Of a DNA stretch of 64,000 nucleotides, positions 28,713 through 37,268 are shown piece after piece (the first letter of the stretch is position 1; each line of letters starts with the position of its first letter). The translations under genes were made by a program, and so were the position numbers. The notes below the pieces were generated by a model. The model ran no database searches and had not been told where the DNA came from. It saw only the letters and a list, made by a program, of their open reading frames with translations. The DNA comes from Pedobacter chinensis (GTDB taxonomy: Bacteria > Bacteroidota > Bacteroidia > Sphingobacteriales > Sphingobacteriaceae). The stretch is taken from contig NZ_QPKV01000004.1 in assembly GCF_003339865.1 (NCBI RefSeq), forward strand, positions 496,001 to 560,000. The letters are read 5' to 3'.

Positions 28713-29588
28713 TTATACCCGCCCTTTTTGATTGTTGATTTCTCCATATTCACCATTATAAAAATCACGGTAAGCATCTGCTATCTCAGATCGGCTGTTC
28801 ATAATAAACGGCCCCTCTGCCACAATAGGTTCTGTATAAGCTTCACCTCCAAACAAAATAATATCTGCTGCTTCCTGAAGTTTATTTTCAATTATTATCT
28901 CGCCGGCATTTCTGTCAAACTCTATAAAATCTCCTGCTTGAAATTCGGCATCATTAAGGGTGGCATTCACAATTGGCAGAAATACTGCGACTTCAATCTT
29001 TTCTTCAAAGGATATTGTAAAAGTTTTACCTGCTTCAATATGGATATGATATAAAAACTGCTCCGAATAGTTGGGGATTTTAGAATTTAAATCTTCGTAA
29101 CTCCCGACGATTACTTTTATCCAGCCACTATCATTAGGTAATTTTTTTTGTGGAACCTCATCACTTTGAATTGCCAGATACTCTGGTTTCTCTGCTTTAT
29201 TTTTTGAAGGGAGATTAATCCAGAACTGAAAAGCATGTGTACGATTGGTTCCGGTTTGAGAATCTACATTCAATGTTTCATCGTGGATAATTCCGTTTCC
29301 GGCTTTCATCCATTGCACGCCTCCAGAGTAGACTTTCGCATAATTTCCGGCACTATCAAAATGCTCATCTTCTCCATCTATAATGTAGCTTAATGTCGCT
29401 ATGCCCCGGTGGGGATGTCCACCAGTCCCGCTATTCATAGCGGACGAATGAACTTTCGGAACGATATGGTCTAGAAACACAAATGGCCCAACAGCATCAG
29501 TATATCTATTCGCTAATAATCGATAAATTGTTAAATCTCCTATATCAGCCCTTTGCCCTTTTGTAGAAAAACTGGTTTCCTTTTTCAT
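28713..29588 (-). CDS. Pirin-family protein, second copy
   Basis: About 291 residues from the ATG at 29588 (MKKETSFSTKGQ); a longer frame to 29636 adds 16 residues that do not look like the family. Ligands of the N-terminal cupin appear in GGHPHRG and GIIHDETL. The sequence differs clearly from the pirin at 18979, so the two are not a recent duplication. A palindrome ACCAC-N3-GTGGT at 29638-29650 lies just upstream and could be an operator. Confidence 0.87.
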   Translation of the reverse strand: MKKETSFSTKGQRADIGDLTIYRLLANRYTDAVGPFVFLDHIVPKVHSSAMNSGTGGHPHRGIATLSYIIDGEDEHFDSAGNYAKVYSGGVQWMKAGNGIIHDETLNVDSQTGTNRTHAFQFWINLPSKNKAEKPEYLAIQSDEVPQKKLPNDSGWIKVIVGSYEDLNSKIPNYSEQFLYHIHIEAGKTFTISFEEKIEVAVFLPIVNATLNDAEFQAGDFIEFDRNAGEIIIENKLQEAADIILFGGEAYTEPIVAEGPFIMNSRSEIADAYRDFYNGEYGEINNQKGRV

Positions 29589-29688
29589 CCGTATAAATTT
29601 GTTTTTAATTGTGATGAAGCTATCAGATTTATTCATACCACCGTGTGGTTTGAAAAATCATGATGGTTTCATCTTTTAAATTTTTTAA

Positions 29689-30045
29689 TTAATCAAGAAA
29701 TACATACAATGATTTGATTTTTCCATCTTCAAAAACAGCGATATCCATACCTGTAGCAACAAGTGATTCTATATTTGGCCCCGTTCCCCAAATTAGCCTA
29801 CCCATATTATTATTGATAACAACTGGTTTAAGTTTAAAAAAAGCGAACGTTGGAGGCATATTAGCCACTACATTACTCACACTTTCATTGATAGCCTCAT
29901 GTCCTGTTGTTTGATGCTCCACATGATATAAACTGCTATCAACAGTATAGATAGTTTGAATGGACTTCATTCTGATGGAAGAATCTCTTTGACTCCATAC
30001 TTTAGCCAAATTTTCTTCCATAAGAAGAGCTAAATCGTTACTCAT
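29689..30045 (-). CDS. SnoaL-like NTF2-fold protein
   Basis: 118 residues with NTF2-fold text: LALLMEENLAKVWSQRDSS, YHVEHQTTGHEAINE, and MDIAVFEDGKIKSLYVFLD at the end. It is the second SnoaL-type gene in the block. The substrate is unknown. It lies upstream of the second pirin gene on the same strand. Confidence 0.85.
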   Translation of the reverse strand: MSNDLALLMEENLAKVWSQRDSSIRMKSIQTIYTVDSSLYHVEHQTTGHEAINESVSNVVANMPPTFAFFKLKPVVINNNMGRLIWGTGPNIESLVATGMDIAVFEDGKIKSLYVFLD

Positions 30046-30087
30046 AAGTATACTTTTATATTACAAATTACTTGATAGATAAATCAG

Positions 30088-30110
30088 AGACTGTCAAAAT
30101 ATGACAGTCT
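30088..30110. promoter_or_regulatory. Perfect palindrome, hairpin or operator
   Basis: AGACTGTCA and TGACAGTCT are separated by five bases (AAATA). It lies 43 bp upstream of the SnoaL gene start and 18 bp past the isochorismatase stop, both on the minus strand. It has no T-run on that strand, so it could be an operator for the SnoaL gene or a weak 3' hairpin. Confidence 0.55.
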
Positions 30111-30128
30111 TTGTTTTAATACTATTTA

Positions 30129-30782
30129 TTATTGTTGCGGAGGTGTTGTAGCAAGTAACTGCAATTCCCAGGCTAAAGCAACTCCGCTTCCTCCACCGTG
30201 ATCAAACAAAATAGGACCTAATTGAGATGCAGTATCTAAACGAGCCCAATCGCGTTGCCACTCTGAAACTACAGCCAGCCAATTGATTGGTACGATACCT
30301 ACCTGAACCATTCTACGGACAGCCATATCATGTGCTTCAGGGCTTACACTACCGCATGCATCTGTAACTACAAATACATCATAACCTTCTCCCAAAGCTT
30401 GAATTGCAGGCATTGCAACACAAACCTCTGTCCACAGCCCGGCTAAAATCAATTGCTTACGACCGCTTTCCTTTACGATATCAGTAACTGCAGGATCCTC
30501 CCAAGTATTGATAAATGTTCTGTTAATAGGCTTTTGTTCTGGGAATACGTCTTGAATACCTTTGATGATAAGGCCTCCTCGTTCTTCGGTAACGGTTGTA
30601 AGAATAGTTGGCACATTAAATACTTTTGTAGCTTTAGCAAGCCCTACTGTATTGTTAATAATCAATGTAGGTTCATGGCTATGCAGATTGGCAACTTGAA
30701 AAGGTTGATGATCGATTAGCACTACGATACTATCTTCCGGACGAAGTAGACCTTGAAGACCAATTTTAGGAGATTTTTCCAT
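30129..30782 (-). CDS. YcaC-like isochorismatase-fold hydrolase
   Basis: 217 residues of the cysteine-hydrolase family. D24 in VLIDHQPFQ and C121 in GLWTEVCVAMPA fit the catalytic Asp and Cys, and VVTDACGSVSPEAHD is typical of the YcaC group. The reaction is unknown; relatives hydrolyse amides or imines. A palindromic operator sits upstream at 30840-30853. A broken second copy of the 5' part of this gene lies at 38767-38890, with the same operator. Confidence 0.88.
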   Translation of the reverse strand: MEKSPKIGLQGLLRPEDSIVVLIDHQPFQVANLHSHEPTLIINNTVGLAKATKVFNVPTILTTVTEERGGLIIKGIQDVFPEQKPINRTFINTWEDPAVTDIVKESGRKQLILAGLWTEVCVAMPAIQALGEGYDVFVVTDACGSVSPEAHDMAVRRMVQVGIVPINWLAVVSEWQRDWARLDTASQLGPILFDHGGGSGVALAWELQLLATTPPQQ

Positions 30783-30839
30783 TGTTTTTGATTTAAAAGT
30801 TAATAACTCTAAATTGCACTAAATGGAAAGAAAAAAAAG

Positions 30840-30853
30840 TAGACAAATGTCTA
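30840..30853. promoter_or_regulatory. Palindromic operator TAGACAAATGTCTA
   Basis: A 14-bp palindrome 58 bp upstream of the isochorismatase start. Read on the minus strand together with its flanks it is TATAGACATTTGTCTAC, identical over 17 bp to a site at 38700-38716 in front of a dead copy of the gene. The half-site spacing fits a TetR-type repressor, but no such gene is in the window. Confidence 0.75.
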
Positions 30854-30978
30854 TAAAAAAGCGGAGTATAGAAGTTCTTTAACCTATTTGCATAAAGTAT
30901 AGTAAGAAATACGATTAAAAAGATGAGAAATGACAAACGAAAAATGTTGACATTTATTAAATGGAATTGCAACAAAAA

Positions 30979-31013
30979 GTAGCATGTTTTTTCAAAGGAC
31001 TATGCTACATTTT
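30979..31013. terminator. Probable bidirectional terminator
   Basis: GTAGCAT (30979-30985) and ATGCTAC (31002-31008) enclose a 16-base loop, with T-runs on both strands. It lies about 150 bp past the first Crp gene. The spacer 30783-31160 otherwise holds only the operator at 30840. Confidence 0.6.
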
Positions 31014-31160
31014 TAATAAATCTAGTTATGAGATTTATTACAATGAATTCGATATTTCATCGGGATCATTCCGTTGATTCATCTGTTATAAGAAAAGATA
31101 AAAGACTAACATAATTAATAACAACATTTATACATATACACGTTTCTGTAAATAACGCAC

Positions 31161-31736
31161 TTACTGTTTAAGCATTTTTTTGCGTACCCGGCTTAATGTG
31201 TCTTTTGTAATTCCAAGATAAGACGCTATAATATGTTGTGGAAAACGATCAACAAAATAGGGGTAATTGTCAACAAAGTATTTGTAGTGGATTTCTGCTG
31301 TAAAACTAATTGAATAGGTAATTCTTTTTTGTGTGGCAATGGTATTTAGTTCATCAAGTTTCAATAACAATTCATTAAAGGCACGACATTGATTACGCAG
31401 TTTTAATGTGTTTTCTTTCGAAACGAGAAGTACTTCACAATCTTCCCAAGCATCTATGGTATAAATACTGGGGGTACACATAACAAAGCTCTCCCGATCA
31501 CCAGCCCACCAATTTTCAATATATAAATTAACTATATGTTCAACACCTTTTTCATCTATATAGTATTGGCGCATAGCTCCTTTCATAATAAAGGCCATGT
31601 GTTTAGAGATTTCTCCTTCCTCTAACAGAAATTGCTTTTTTCTTATCTTTTTGTGCGTAAAATGACTTAAGAAAACTTTAAAATCTTCTTCGGAAATTAT
31701 AGCATATTTGTTAATATAATGAAATAGTGGATGCAT
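31161..31736 (-). CDS. Crp/Fnr-family regulator, tandem copy 1
   Basis: 191 residues with a cyclic-nucleotide-binding-like domain (about 20-115) and a C-terminal helix-turn-helix (about 150-188) ending IIASYLGITKDTLSRVRKKM. There is no cysteine cluster of the Fnr type. It is closely similar in sequence and equal in length to the gene at 31853, 116 bp away, clearly a tandem duplicate. The ligand is unknown. Confidence 0.9.
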   Translation of the reverse strand: MHPLFHYINKYAIISEEDFKVFLSHFTHKKIRKKQFLLEEGEISKHMAFIMKGAMRQYYIDEKGVEHIVNLYIENWWAGDRESFVMCTPSIYTIDAWEDCEVLLVSKENTLKLRNQCRAFNELLLKLDELNTIATQKRITYSISFTAEIHYKYFVDNYPYFVDRFPQHIIASYLGITKDTLSRVRKKMLKQ

Positions 31737-31852
31737 ATGAATGAACTGATATCCAATGTGAATTTTTTGATTTGATAAAACAAAACTATATCAAATGCAG
31801 AGAAGATAACGTAGACTAATATCTAAGAATATAAGATCAACTGAAAAAGCAA

Positions 31853-32428
31853 CTACTTTCCCAGCATTTTCTTACGCACCCGGCTTAATGTGTCTTTTGT
31901 AATACCAAGGTAAGAAGCGATAAGGTGTTGAGGAAAGCGTTGGATAAAGTGAGGGTAACATTCAACAAAGTCTGCATAGCGTTTTTCAGCTGTGTAACTG
32001 ATAGTAGAAGTAATTCTTTTTTGTGTAGCAATAGTATTTTGTTCGTCAAGTTTCAATAACAATTCATTGAAAGGACGACACTGATCACGCAATTTTAATG
32101 TATTTTCTCTTGAAATAAGAAGTAGTTCACAGTTTCCACAGGCTTCTATATTATACACACTGGGAGTAGACCTGACAAAGCTTTCACGGTCGCCTGCCCA
32201 CCAATTTTCCATATATAAATTAACAATATGCTCAATGCCTTTTTCATCTATATAATATTTACGCATAGAACCTTTTATGATAAAGGCCATATGTTTACAT
32301 ATTTCTCCTTCTTTTAACAGATATTGTTTTTTTGTTATCTTTTTCTGAGTAAAATGGCTTAAGAAAACCTTAAAATCTTCTTCAGAGATTATAGCGTATT
32401 CATTAATATAGTTGAAAAGCGGATGCAT
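31853..32428 (-). CDS. Crp/Fnr-family regulator, tandem copy 2
   Basis: 191 residues, the same length as the copy at 31161, with most residues shared (EEDFKVFLSHFTQKKITKKQ, VNLYMENWWAGDRESF, IASYLGITKDTLSRVRKKM). The cNMP-binding-like domain is followed by the recognition helix, which is identical between copies, so both may bind the same DNA site. Sensor-domain differences suggest different inputs. Confidence 0.9.
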   Translation of the reverse strand: MHPLFNYINEYAIISEEDFKVFLSHFTQKKITKKQYLLKEGEICKHMAFIIKGSMRKYYIDEKGIEHIVNLYMENWWAGDRESFVRSTPSVYNIEACGNCELLLISRENTLKLRDQCRPFNELLLKLDEQNTIATQKRITSTISYTAEKRYADFVECYPHFIQRFPQHLIASYLGITKDTLSRVRKKMLGK

Positions 32429-32553
32429 ATAAAACTAAATGAGATGTTCAAAGGTAATGTTTTTTATTTTCTTCTCTTGATAAGGTCTTACCAACTTAAC
32501 ATATCTCAATCATTATCTATTATCATATTAATATGTTTTAAGGGTACTATATA

Positions 32554-32587
32554 GATAGCAGAAGCTTTTTGGGAAGGTTCTGCTATC
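32554..32587 (-). terminator. Hairpin after the nitroreductase gene
   Basis: GATAGCAGAA and TTCTGCTATC enclose a 14-base loop, 8 bp past the minus-strand stop at 32595. There is no clear T-run, so it is a weaker terminator or an mRNA end-stabiliser. Confidence 0.6.
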
Positions 32588-32594
32588 GGTAAGT

Positions 32595-33224
32595 TTAACT
32601 GATCTTTGTTACCATTTCCCCCACAGATATTCTTACTTTAGGAAGATTGGCTAAGTAATCATTAATTTCATCGCGATATCCTAAAGAAAGTATTACAACA
32701 CTGTGCAAATCTTTTTCCTTCAGTCCTAATAATTCATCAAACAACTGCGCATCAAAGCCTTCCATTGGTGTGGCATCAACTTTGGCATTTGCTGCAGCTA
32801 TTAATGCTGTACCCAATGCAATATAGGTTTGTCTTTCTGCCCAAAGCTTATTCTCTTCATCACTTCTACCAGTAAAATATGTATTTGCAGCAGTGAATAG
32901 CTCGTTCAATGATTCTACAGTAACACCTTGTTTTTCTGCCGTTAAATTCACAAGGTCTCGCACGTGTTGGGTTGTTACTTTGTTATAGGTTGCAAATACC
33001 AGAAGGTGGGATGATTGAGCTATTTGTTTGTTAAAAGAATTAGCTCCCAGTTTGGTCTTCAGTCCTGCATTATCAATAGCGAATATGCGGTATGGCTGCA
33101 ATCCAACAGAAGAAGCTGATAGATTAGTAGCTTCTAAAATAAAGTCTAATTTTTCTTTACTTATTTTTTTGTTGCTATAGCTTTTTGTAGCATATCTCCA
33201 GTTTAAATCTTGTATTAAATCCAT
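32595..33224 (-). CDS. Nitroreductase-family NAD(P)H oxidoreductase
   Basis: 209 residues of the NfsB/FRase-like flavin family: NWRYATKSYSNKKISKEKL at the start, SSVGLQPYRIFAID with the FMN contacts, and DATPMEGFDA. It likely reduces quinones, nitro compounds or flavins using FMN. It is divergent from an HxlR regulator with a compact shared control region, a common arrangement for a regulator and its target. Confidence 0.92.
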   Translation of the reverse strand: MDLIQDLNWRYATKSYSNKKISKEKLDFILEATNLSASSVGLQPYRIFAIDNAGLKTKLGANSFNKQIAQSSHLLVFATYNKVTTQHVRDLVNLTAEKQGVTVESLNELFTAANTYFTGRSDEENKLWAERQTYIALGTALIAAANAKVDATPMEGFDAQLFDELLGLKEKDLHSVVILSLGYRDEINDYLANLPKVRISVGEMVTKIS

Positions 33225-33244
33225 TTCTTAAAAATTTTATGCTG

Positions 33245-33302
33245 CAAAGTTATATCACGCAAGTGACAATTTGTACCTTTGTGACAAAAAGTAATAGTGA
33301 CA
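33245..33302. promoter_or_regulatory. Divergent promoters with three GTGACA sites
   Basis: TAACTTTG on the minus strand (33245-33252) faces the nitroreductase gene, and TACCTTTG on the plus strand (33274-33281) faces the HxlR gene. GTGACA occurs at 33263, 33281 and 33297 in the same orientation, and TTTGTGACAAA (33278-33288) is palindromic. These are likely half-sites for the HxlR regulator. Confidence 0.65.
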
Positions 33303-33330
33303 TTTGGGTAACCATTAATAAATTCAACAC

Positions 33331-33693
33331 ATGGAAAAGAAAAATATAACAACAAAAGGAGTGAATAAAGTGTGTAAACATAATATTAGGGCCATACATG
33401 ATGCTTTGGATGTCATTGGTGGCAGATGGAAAATATCTATTATTTCCTGCTTAACGTTTCAGCCCATGCGTTACTCGGAACTATTGAGAGAAGTAGAGGG
33501 GATTTCCGGAAAAATGCTTAGTCGTGAGCTTAAAGAACTTGAACTGAATCAGCTCATTATCCGGGAGGTATTAAATACGCAGCCCATCACGGTGCAATAT
33601 CAACTTACGGAATATGGCGAAACGCTGAAACATCTTACCCTTACCATAGCCGATTGGGGATTGAATCATAGAAAGCAGATTACTGAAAACTAA
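33331..33693 (+). CDS. HxlR-family transcription regulator
   Basis: 120 residues of the winged helix HxlR type: CKHNIRAIHDALDVIGGRWK, then PMRYSELLREVEGISGKMLS (recognition helix region), and VQYQLTEYGETLKHL (wing). HxlR proteins react to aldehydes or oxidants. The N-terminal cysteine (CKHN) sits where redox-sensing relatives keep theirs. The divergent nitroreductase is the likely target. Confidence 0.92.
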   Translation: MEKKNITTKGVNKVCKHNIRAIHDALDVIGGRWKISIISCLTFQPMRYSELLREVEGISGKMLSRELKELELNQLIIREVLNTQPITVQYQLTEYGETLKHLTLTIADWGLNHRKQITEN

Positions 33694-33726
33694 ACCGCAA
33701 TCTGTCATTCATAGTATGATACCTAT

Positions 33727-34086
33727 TTATTGCTCTTTTTTTTCAATAGTACCTAAATGCGTATTCTGAAAATGGTCATTATATTTTAAGCCATACCCTA
33801 GCATTCTGTCAAAAGAAATATGTGCAAAAAGTATAATAGCAATAAGTTTCCAACCATCGTAACCATAAGTAATAGCATAGAAAGCGATTATTGTCGCTAT
33901 CAAACGGTGATGTGTAAAGTTGTACGTGAATGCTCCAACTTTTTGATTTACAACATACCCAATCATACCAATATCAGGCAATAACAATAATGCAGGAAAC
34001 CACCACCAGGCAAAATTTAATTTGCTAAATAAGAAAATGCAGAATAGAAACATTGCAATTTCTTCTAATTTTAATAGCGTTTTCAT
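33727..34086 (-). CDS. DUF4260-family membrane protein
   Basis: 119 residues with four hydrophobic segments and the DUF4260 text LLPDIGMIGYVVNQKVGAF, YNFTHHRLIA and FAHISFDRMLGYGLKY. Function is unknown. It converges with the HxlR gene, 33 bp apart. Confidence 0.85.
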   Translation of the reverse strand: MKTLLKLEEIAMFLFCIFLFSKLNFAWWWFPALLLLPDIGMIGYVVNQKVGAFTYNFTHHRLIATIIAFYAITYGYDGWKLIAIILFAHISFDRMLGYGLKYNDHFQNTHLGTIEKKEQ

Positions 34087-34176
34087 TTCATATATTTTTG
34101 ATGTTTATTCTTAAATTGCTACTCAGAATTCTACTCAACCTGACAAACCCGGTTCTTAAGAAATTGGGTTACTGAT

Positions 34177-34494
34177 CTAAATTAATTCGTTTTCAACTCG
34201 CACTATTTTCTCAATTTCATTGATATCTTCCTGTGATAGTTTAATCTGGACAGCATTGATATTTTCTTCCAACCGAGAAAGTTTAGTCGTTCCTGGGATT
34301 GGTACAAGATCCAGGTTCTTGTTGATCATCCAAGCAAAAGACAGTTGCGCAGGAGTCACTTCTTTTGTTATTGCAAACTTAGAAAATAATGAAAAGACAG
34401 CTTGATTCTTTTTTCGATTTTTTTCTGAAAACTGAGGCAAACGGGTTCTGATATCATTGCTAGCAAACTTTGTGGAAGCATCAATTGTACCCGT
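34177..34494 (-). pseudogene. 5'-truncated aldo/keto reductase
   Basis: Only the C-terminal third of an aldo/keto reductase remains. The reading frame is open from about 34521, and homology-like text starts near 34494 (GTIDASTKFASNDIRTRLPQ, then VTPAQLSFAWMINKNLDLVP and IPGTTKLSRLEENI). The N-terminal barrel with the catalytic Tyr and Lys is missing. A TTG codon at 34440 could start an 87-residue product, but that cannot be an active reductase. The next gene upstream begins 50 bp away. Confidence 0.85.
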
Positions 34495-34546
34495 AGCTTG
34501 AAATTTTGTACTTGATTGTATTTAAGCTGTGTATATTCTGATTTTA

Positions 34547-35539
34547 TTAATCAGGCAGTGTTTCCATAAAATTTAAAATATCATTACCGATTTCCTCTGC
34601 ATGGGTTTCCAGTGCAAAATGTCCCGTATCATAAAACTTGATCGTTGCATTTGGAATATCTCTTTTATAGGCTTCAGCACCTGCAGGCAAGAAATACGGA
34701 TCTTTATTTCCCCAGATAATAAGAGCTTTAGGCTGATACTTTCTAAAATATTCGTGAAACTTCGGATATAGGCTTACATTATTCTTATAATCCCCAATTA
34801 AATCGAGTTGTTTTTCATCCGATTCCGGACGATCAAGGAAATATTGGTCGAGAGTATATGTTTCAGGAGCAACAAGTTCGGGGTCTCCAACACCCGTAAA
34901 ATATTGAAATCTAAGCTCTTCCTCCTTAACAAACCCTCTTAAGGCATCTCTATCCTCATCCGAATTGTTTTCCCAATATTTTTTAACACCATCCCAGGCT
35001 GAGCCGAGCCCTTCTGTGTAGGCATTACCATTCTGCGAGATAAACCCAGTGATCTTTTCAGGATTTGTCAGCATAAGGCGGTACCCTGTAGGTGCACCGT
35101 AATCAAACACATAAACGGCAAATCTTTTTAGTTTCAGTTCATCAATAAATGCTTGCATTACTTTAGCAAGATTATCAAATGTGTAATCGAATTTATCTCT
35201 GCAGGGTGCATCTGAATAGCCAAATCCGGGAAGGTCAGGAGCAATCACATGATACTTTTCATTCAATATCGGAATAAGATTGCGAAACATGTGCGATGAA
35301 GTTGGATAACCATGTAGAAGCAAAATTACAGGAGCATCCTGAGATCCTGATTCACGATAAAAAATATTGTGTCCACCCGCATTTATTTTGCGGTAATAAA
35401 CTTTACTGGCGGTGTTTTCCGCTTGACTTACTGATTTGTTTTTAGATTGTGCCATAATATAAGAAGTTGGTAGCAAAGCCGATACAATAATTGCAACGGG
35501 TAATATGATTTTTATTTGATATAATTCTTCATAGAACAA
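34547..35539 (-). CDS. Secreted epoxide hydrolase/dehalogenase-like alpha/beta hydrolase
   Basis: 330 residues with a long N-terminal hydrophobic segment and signal (ending SYIMAQ). The oxyanion text LLHGYPTSSHM is followed by a nucleophile elbow with Asp instead of Ser: VFDYGAPTG, as in epoxide hydrolases and haloalkane dehalogenases. The cap domain follows, then GNKDPYFLP (acid) and GHFALETH (His). A secreted member of this group is unusual. It is divergent from a LysR gene (67 bp), the usual place for a target gene. Confidence 0.88.
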   Translation of the reverse strand: MFYEELYQIKIILPVAIIVSALLPTSYIMAQSKNKSVSQAENTASKVYYRKINAGGHNIFYRESGSQDAPVILLLHGYPTSSHMFRNLIPILNEKYHVIAPDLPGFGYSDAPCRDKFDYTFDNLAKVMQAFIDELKLKRFAVYVFDYGAPTGYRLMLTNPEKITGFISQNGNAYTEGLGSAWDGVKKYWENNSDEDRDALRGFVKEEELRFQYFTGVGDPELVAPETYTLDQYFLDRPESDEKQLDLIGDYKNNVSLYPKFHEYFRKYQPKALIIWGNKDPYFLPAGAEAYKRDIPNATIKFYDTGHFALETHAEEIGNDILNFMETLPD

Positions 35540-35606
35540 ATTTATGCGTTATATTTAATTATTAAAAACGATTTATTTTAATTAAAACTATCATTATTTA
35601 TGATTT

Positions 35607-36464
35607 ATGAATATTAATGATCTGAAATTATTTGAGGCAGTGGCTTTTCATGGTAACTTTACCAAAGCAGCAGAAGCTATGTTTACAGTACAATCGAATG
35701 TAACAGCAAGAATTAAAAGTCTGGAAGAAGAATTCAGTGAGACATTATTTTTAAGAACTTCCAGAAAGGTGGAGCTGACATCAGCAGGAAAAACGCTGTT
35801 GCATTACTCCAAACAAATCAATAATCTGATTGAAGAAGCAAAATTATCTGTCGGAAAAAACGACATGGTTAGGGGTCAGGTAAAAATAGGATTTCTGGAA
35901 ACGACTATGGCTCTTAAAGGTCCTGGAATTGTCAATGAAATGGCGGAGAAATTTCCGTTGGTAGATCTTGATTTAACTTCTGCTATGCGTGATGTGCTAA
36001 TTAATGATGTTATGAATTACAAATTGGACGTTGCATTTATCCCCGCACCGTTATATAATGAAGAATTGGAACAGATACATATCTTGGATGAACGTATTGT
36101 CGCTGTAACACCTTTAGGCTTCGAAAGCCTGGATGATGTATTGGCACAACATCAAGTTAAGGCTATTGTTTTTGACCAGGGCTGTTTTTTCAGAGCACGA
36201 CTGGAAGCCTGGCTGATTAGCAATAACATTATGAACTATCACAAAACGGTAATAAATTCAATTGAAGGAGTTGTTAACTTTATCGAATCAGGAATAGGTT
36301 TTAGTTTTCTGCCTGCCGAAATCGTATCAACCTTTTACAGCGGAAGGAAAGTTAGCACATTTTCTCTGCCCAAAGAGATCGGTACCGTAAAGACTGTTCT
36401 GATCTATCGAAAAGATAATTTATCATCGCCGGTGCTTAAAGCGTTTCTCAGCTTGTTTTCATAA
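35607..36464 (+). CDS. LysR-family transcription regulator
   Basis: 285 residues: winged helix DNA-binding domain (about 1-60, LKLFEAVAFHGNFTKAAEAM and QSNVTARIKSLE), a linker helix, and the periplasmic-binding-like effector domain (about 90-285). It is transcribed away from the epoxide-hydrolase-like gene, so it probably controls that gene and itself. The effector is unknown. Confidence 0.92.
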   Translation: MNINDLKLFEAVAFHGNFTKAAEAMFTVQSNVTARIKSLEEEFSETLFLRTSRKVELTSAGKTLLHYSKQINNLIEEAKLSVGKNDMVRGQVKIGFLETTMALKGPGIVNEMAEKFPLVDLDLTSAMRDVLINDVMNYKLDVAFIPAPLYNEELEQIHILDERIVAVTPLGFESLDDVLAQHQVKAIVFDQGCFFRARLEAWLISNNIMNYHKTVINSIEGVVNFIESGIGFSFLPAEIVSTFYSGRKVSTFSLPKEIGTVKTVLIYRKDNLSSPVLKAFLSLFS

Positions 36465-36482
36465 TTAAACCGTTCCATTAAG

Positions 36483-37046
36483 ATGCTTGAAATACTAAAA
36501 AATCATATCGGAAAAATTGTTCCTCTGACAGATCAGGAATTTGGATTTGTAGCTTCTTTGTTTACAGCAAAGTCCTATAAAAAGGGGCAATTTCTTTTTC
36601 AGGAAGGAGAACACTTATCCAGACATTACTTTATCTGTAAAGGATTATTAAAATTAGTGTATACCGATTCGGACGCACGCGAACATATTGTTGGTTTTGC
36701 AATGGAAGATTGGTGGGAAAGTGATTTTGAGGCGTTTTATACACAACAGAAAACATCGATGTCCCTAATATGCCTGGAAAACACCGATGTATTATATATT
36801 ACCCTTGAAAATTATAAGAAACTATGCGGCACTTTGCCCAAAATAGAACATTTTTTTCTGGAAAAAGCTTATTTTGGATTTATTGCCGCACAAAAGCGGA
36901 TTCTTTCAACCCTTACCTCCAATACGAAAGAGCGTTATTACCAACTGATTGAGCGATATCCAGCTTTAGTACAAAGGGTTCCAAAATCCCAATTAGCAGC
37001 CTATTTAGGCGTTTCAAGAGAAACATTAAGTAGACTATCACGCTAA
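36483..37046 (+). CDS. Crp/Fnr-family regulator, third copy
   Basis: 187 residues with an effector domain (about 20-115) and a C-terminal helix-turn-helix (LAAYLGVSRETLSRLSR, right at the end). It starts 18 bp after the LysR stop, so the two may be co-transcribed. It is not close to the tandem pair at 31161-32428. Two Fnr-like boxes lie 114 and 137 bp after its stop, in front of the RidA gene, and it is the nearest candidate to bind them. Confidence 0.9.
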   Translation: MLEILKNHIGKIVPLTDQEFGFVASLFTAKSYKKGQFLFQEGEHLSRHYFICKGLLKLVYTDSDAREHIVGFAMEDWWESDFEAFYTQQKTSMSLICLENTDVLYITLENYKKLCGTLPKIEHFFLEKAYFGFIAAQKRILSTLTSNTKERYYQLIERYPALVQRVPKSQLAAYLGVSRETLSRLSR

Positions 37047-37159
37047 ATTTAATAAAAAGTAATAATATATCTTCCGATTGTCCAGAACCTCATTCTTGTA
37101 AAGAAAGATTATTTTACCAATCATACCTTTAAATGCCTGACAGTAAACGAAAACCAAGT

Positions 37160-37227
37160 GTGATATACATCACTCTATAATTGTGATCTACATCAACAGA
37201 AGGACTAGAAAGCGAAGCCTACTTTTG
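37160..37227 (+). promoter_or_regulatory. Two Crp/Fnr-like boxes and a promoter for the RidA gene
   Basis: GTGATATACATCAC (37160-37173) and GTGATCTACATCAA (37183-37196) share the TGAT-N4-ATCA core of Fnr/Dnr boxes. TACTTTTG at 37220-37227 fits the TAnnTTTG element. With transcription from about 37234, the centres of the boxes lie near -44 and -67, positions used by class II and class I activators. No TTTG is seen at the distal position. Confidence 0.7.
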
Positions 37228-37268
37228 TAATAATAAAATTTGTTTTAACATCTTAAAAAACTTTTACA

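Noticed and set aside
30793..30975. 60-codon minus-strand frame upstream of the isochorismatase gene
   Set aside because: It overlaps the operator and promoter region and has a biased, AT-driven composition.
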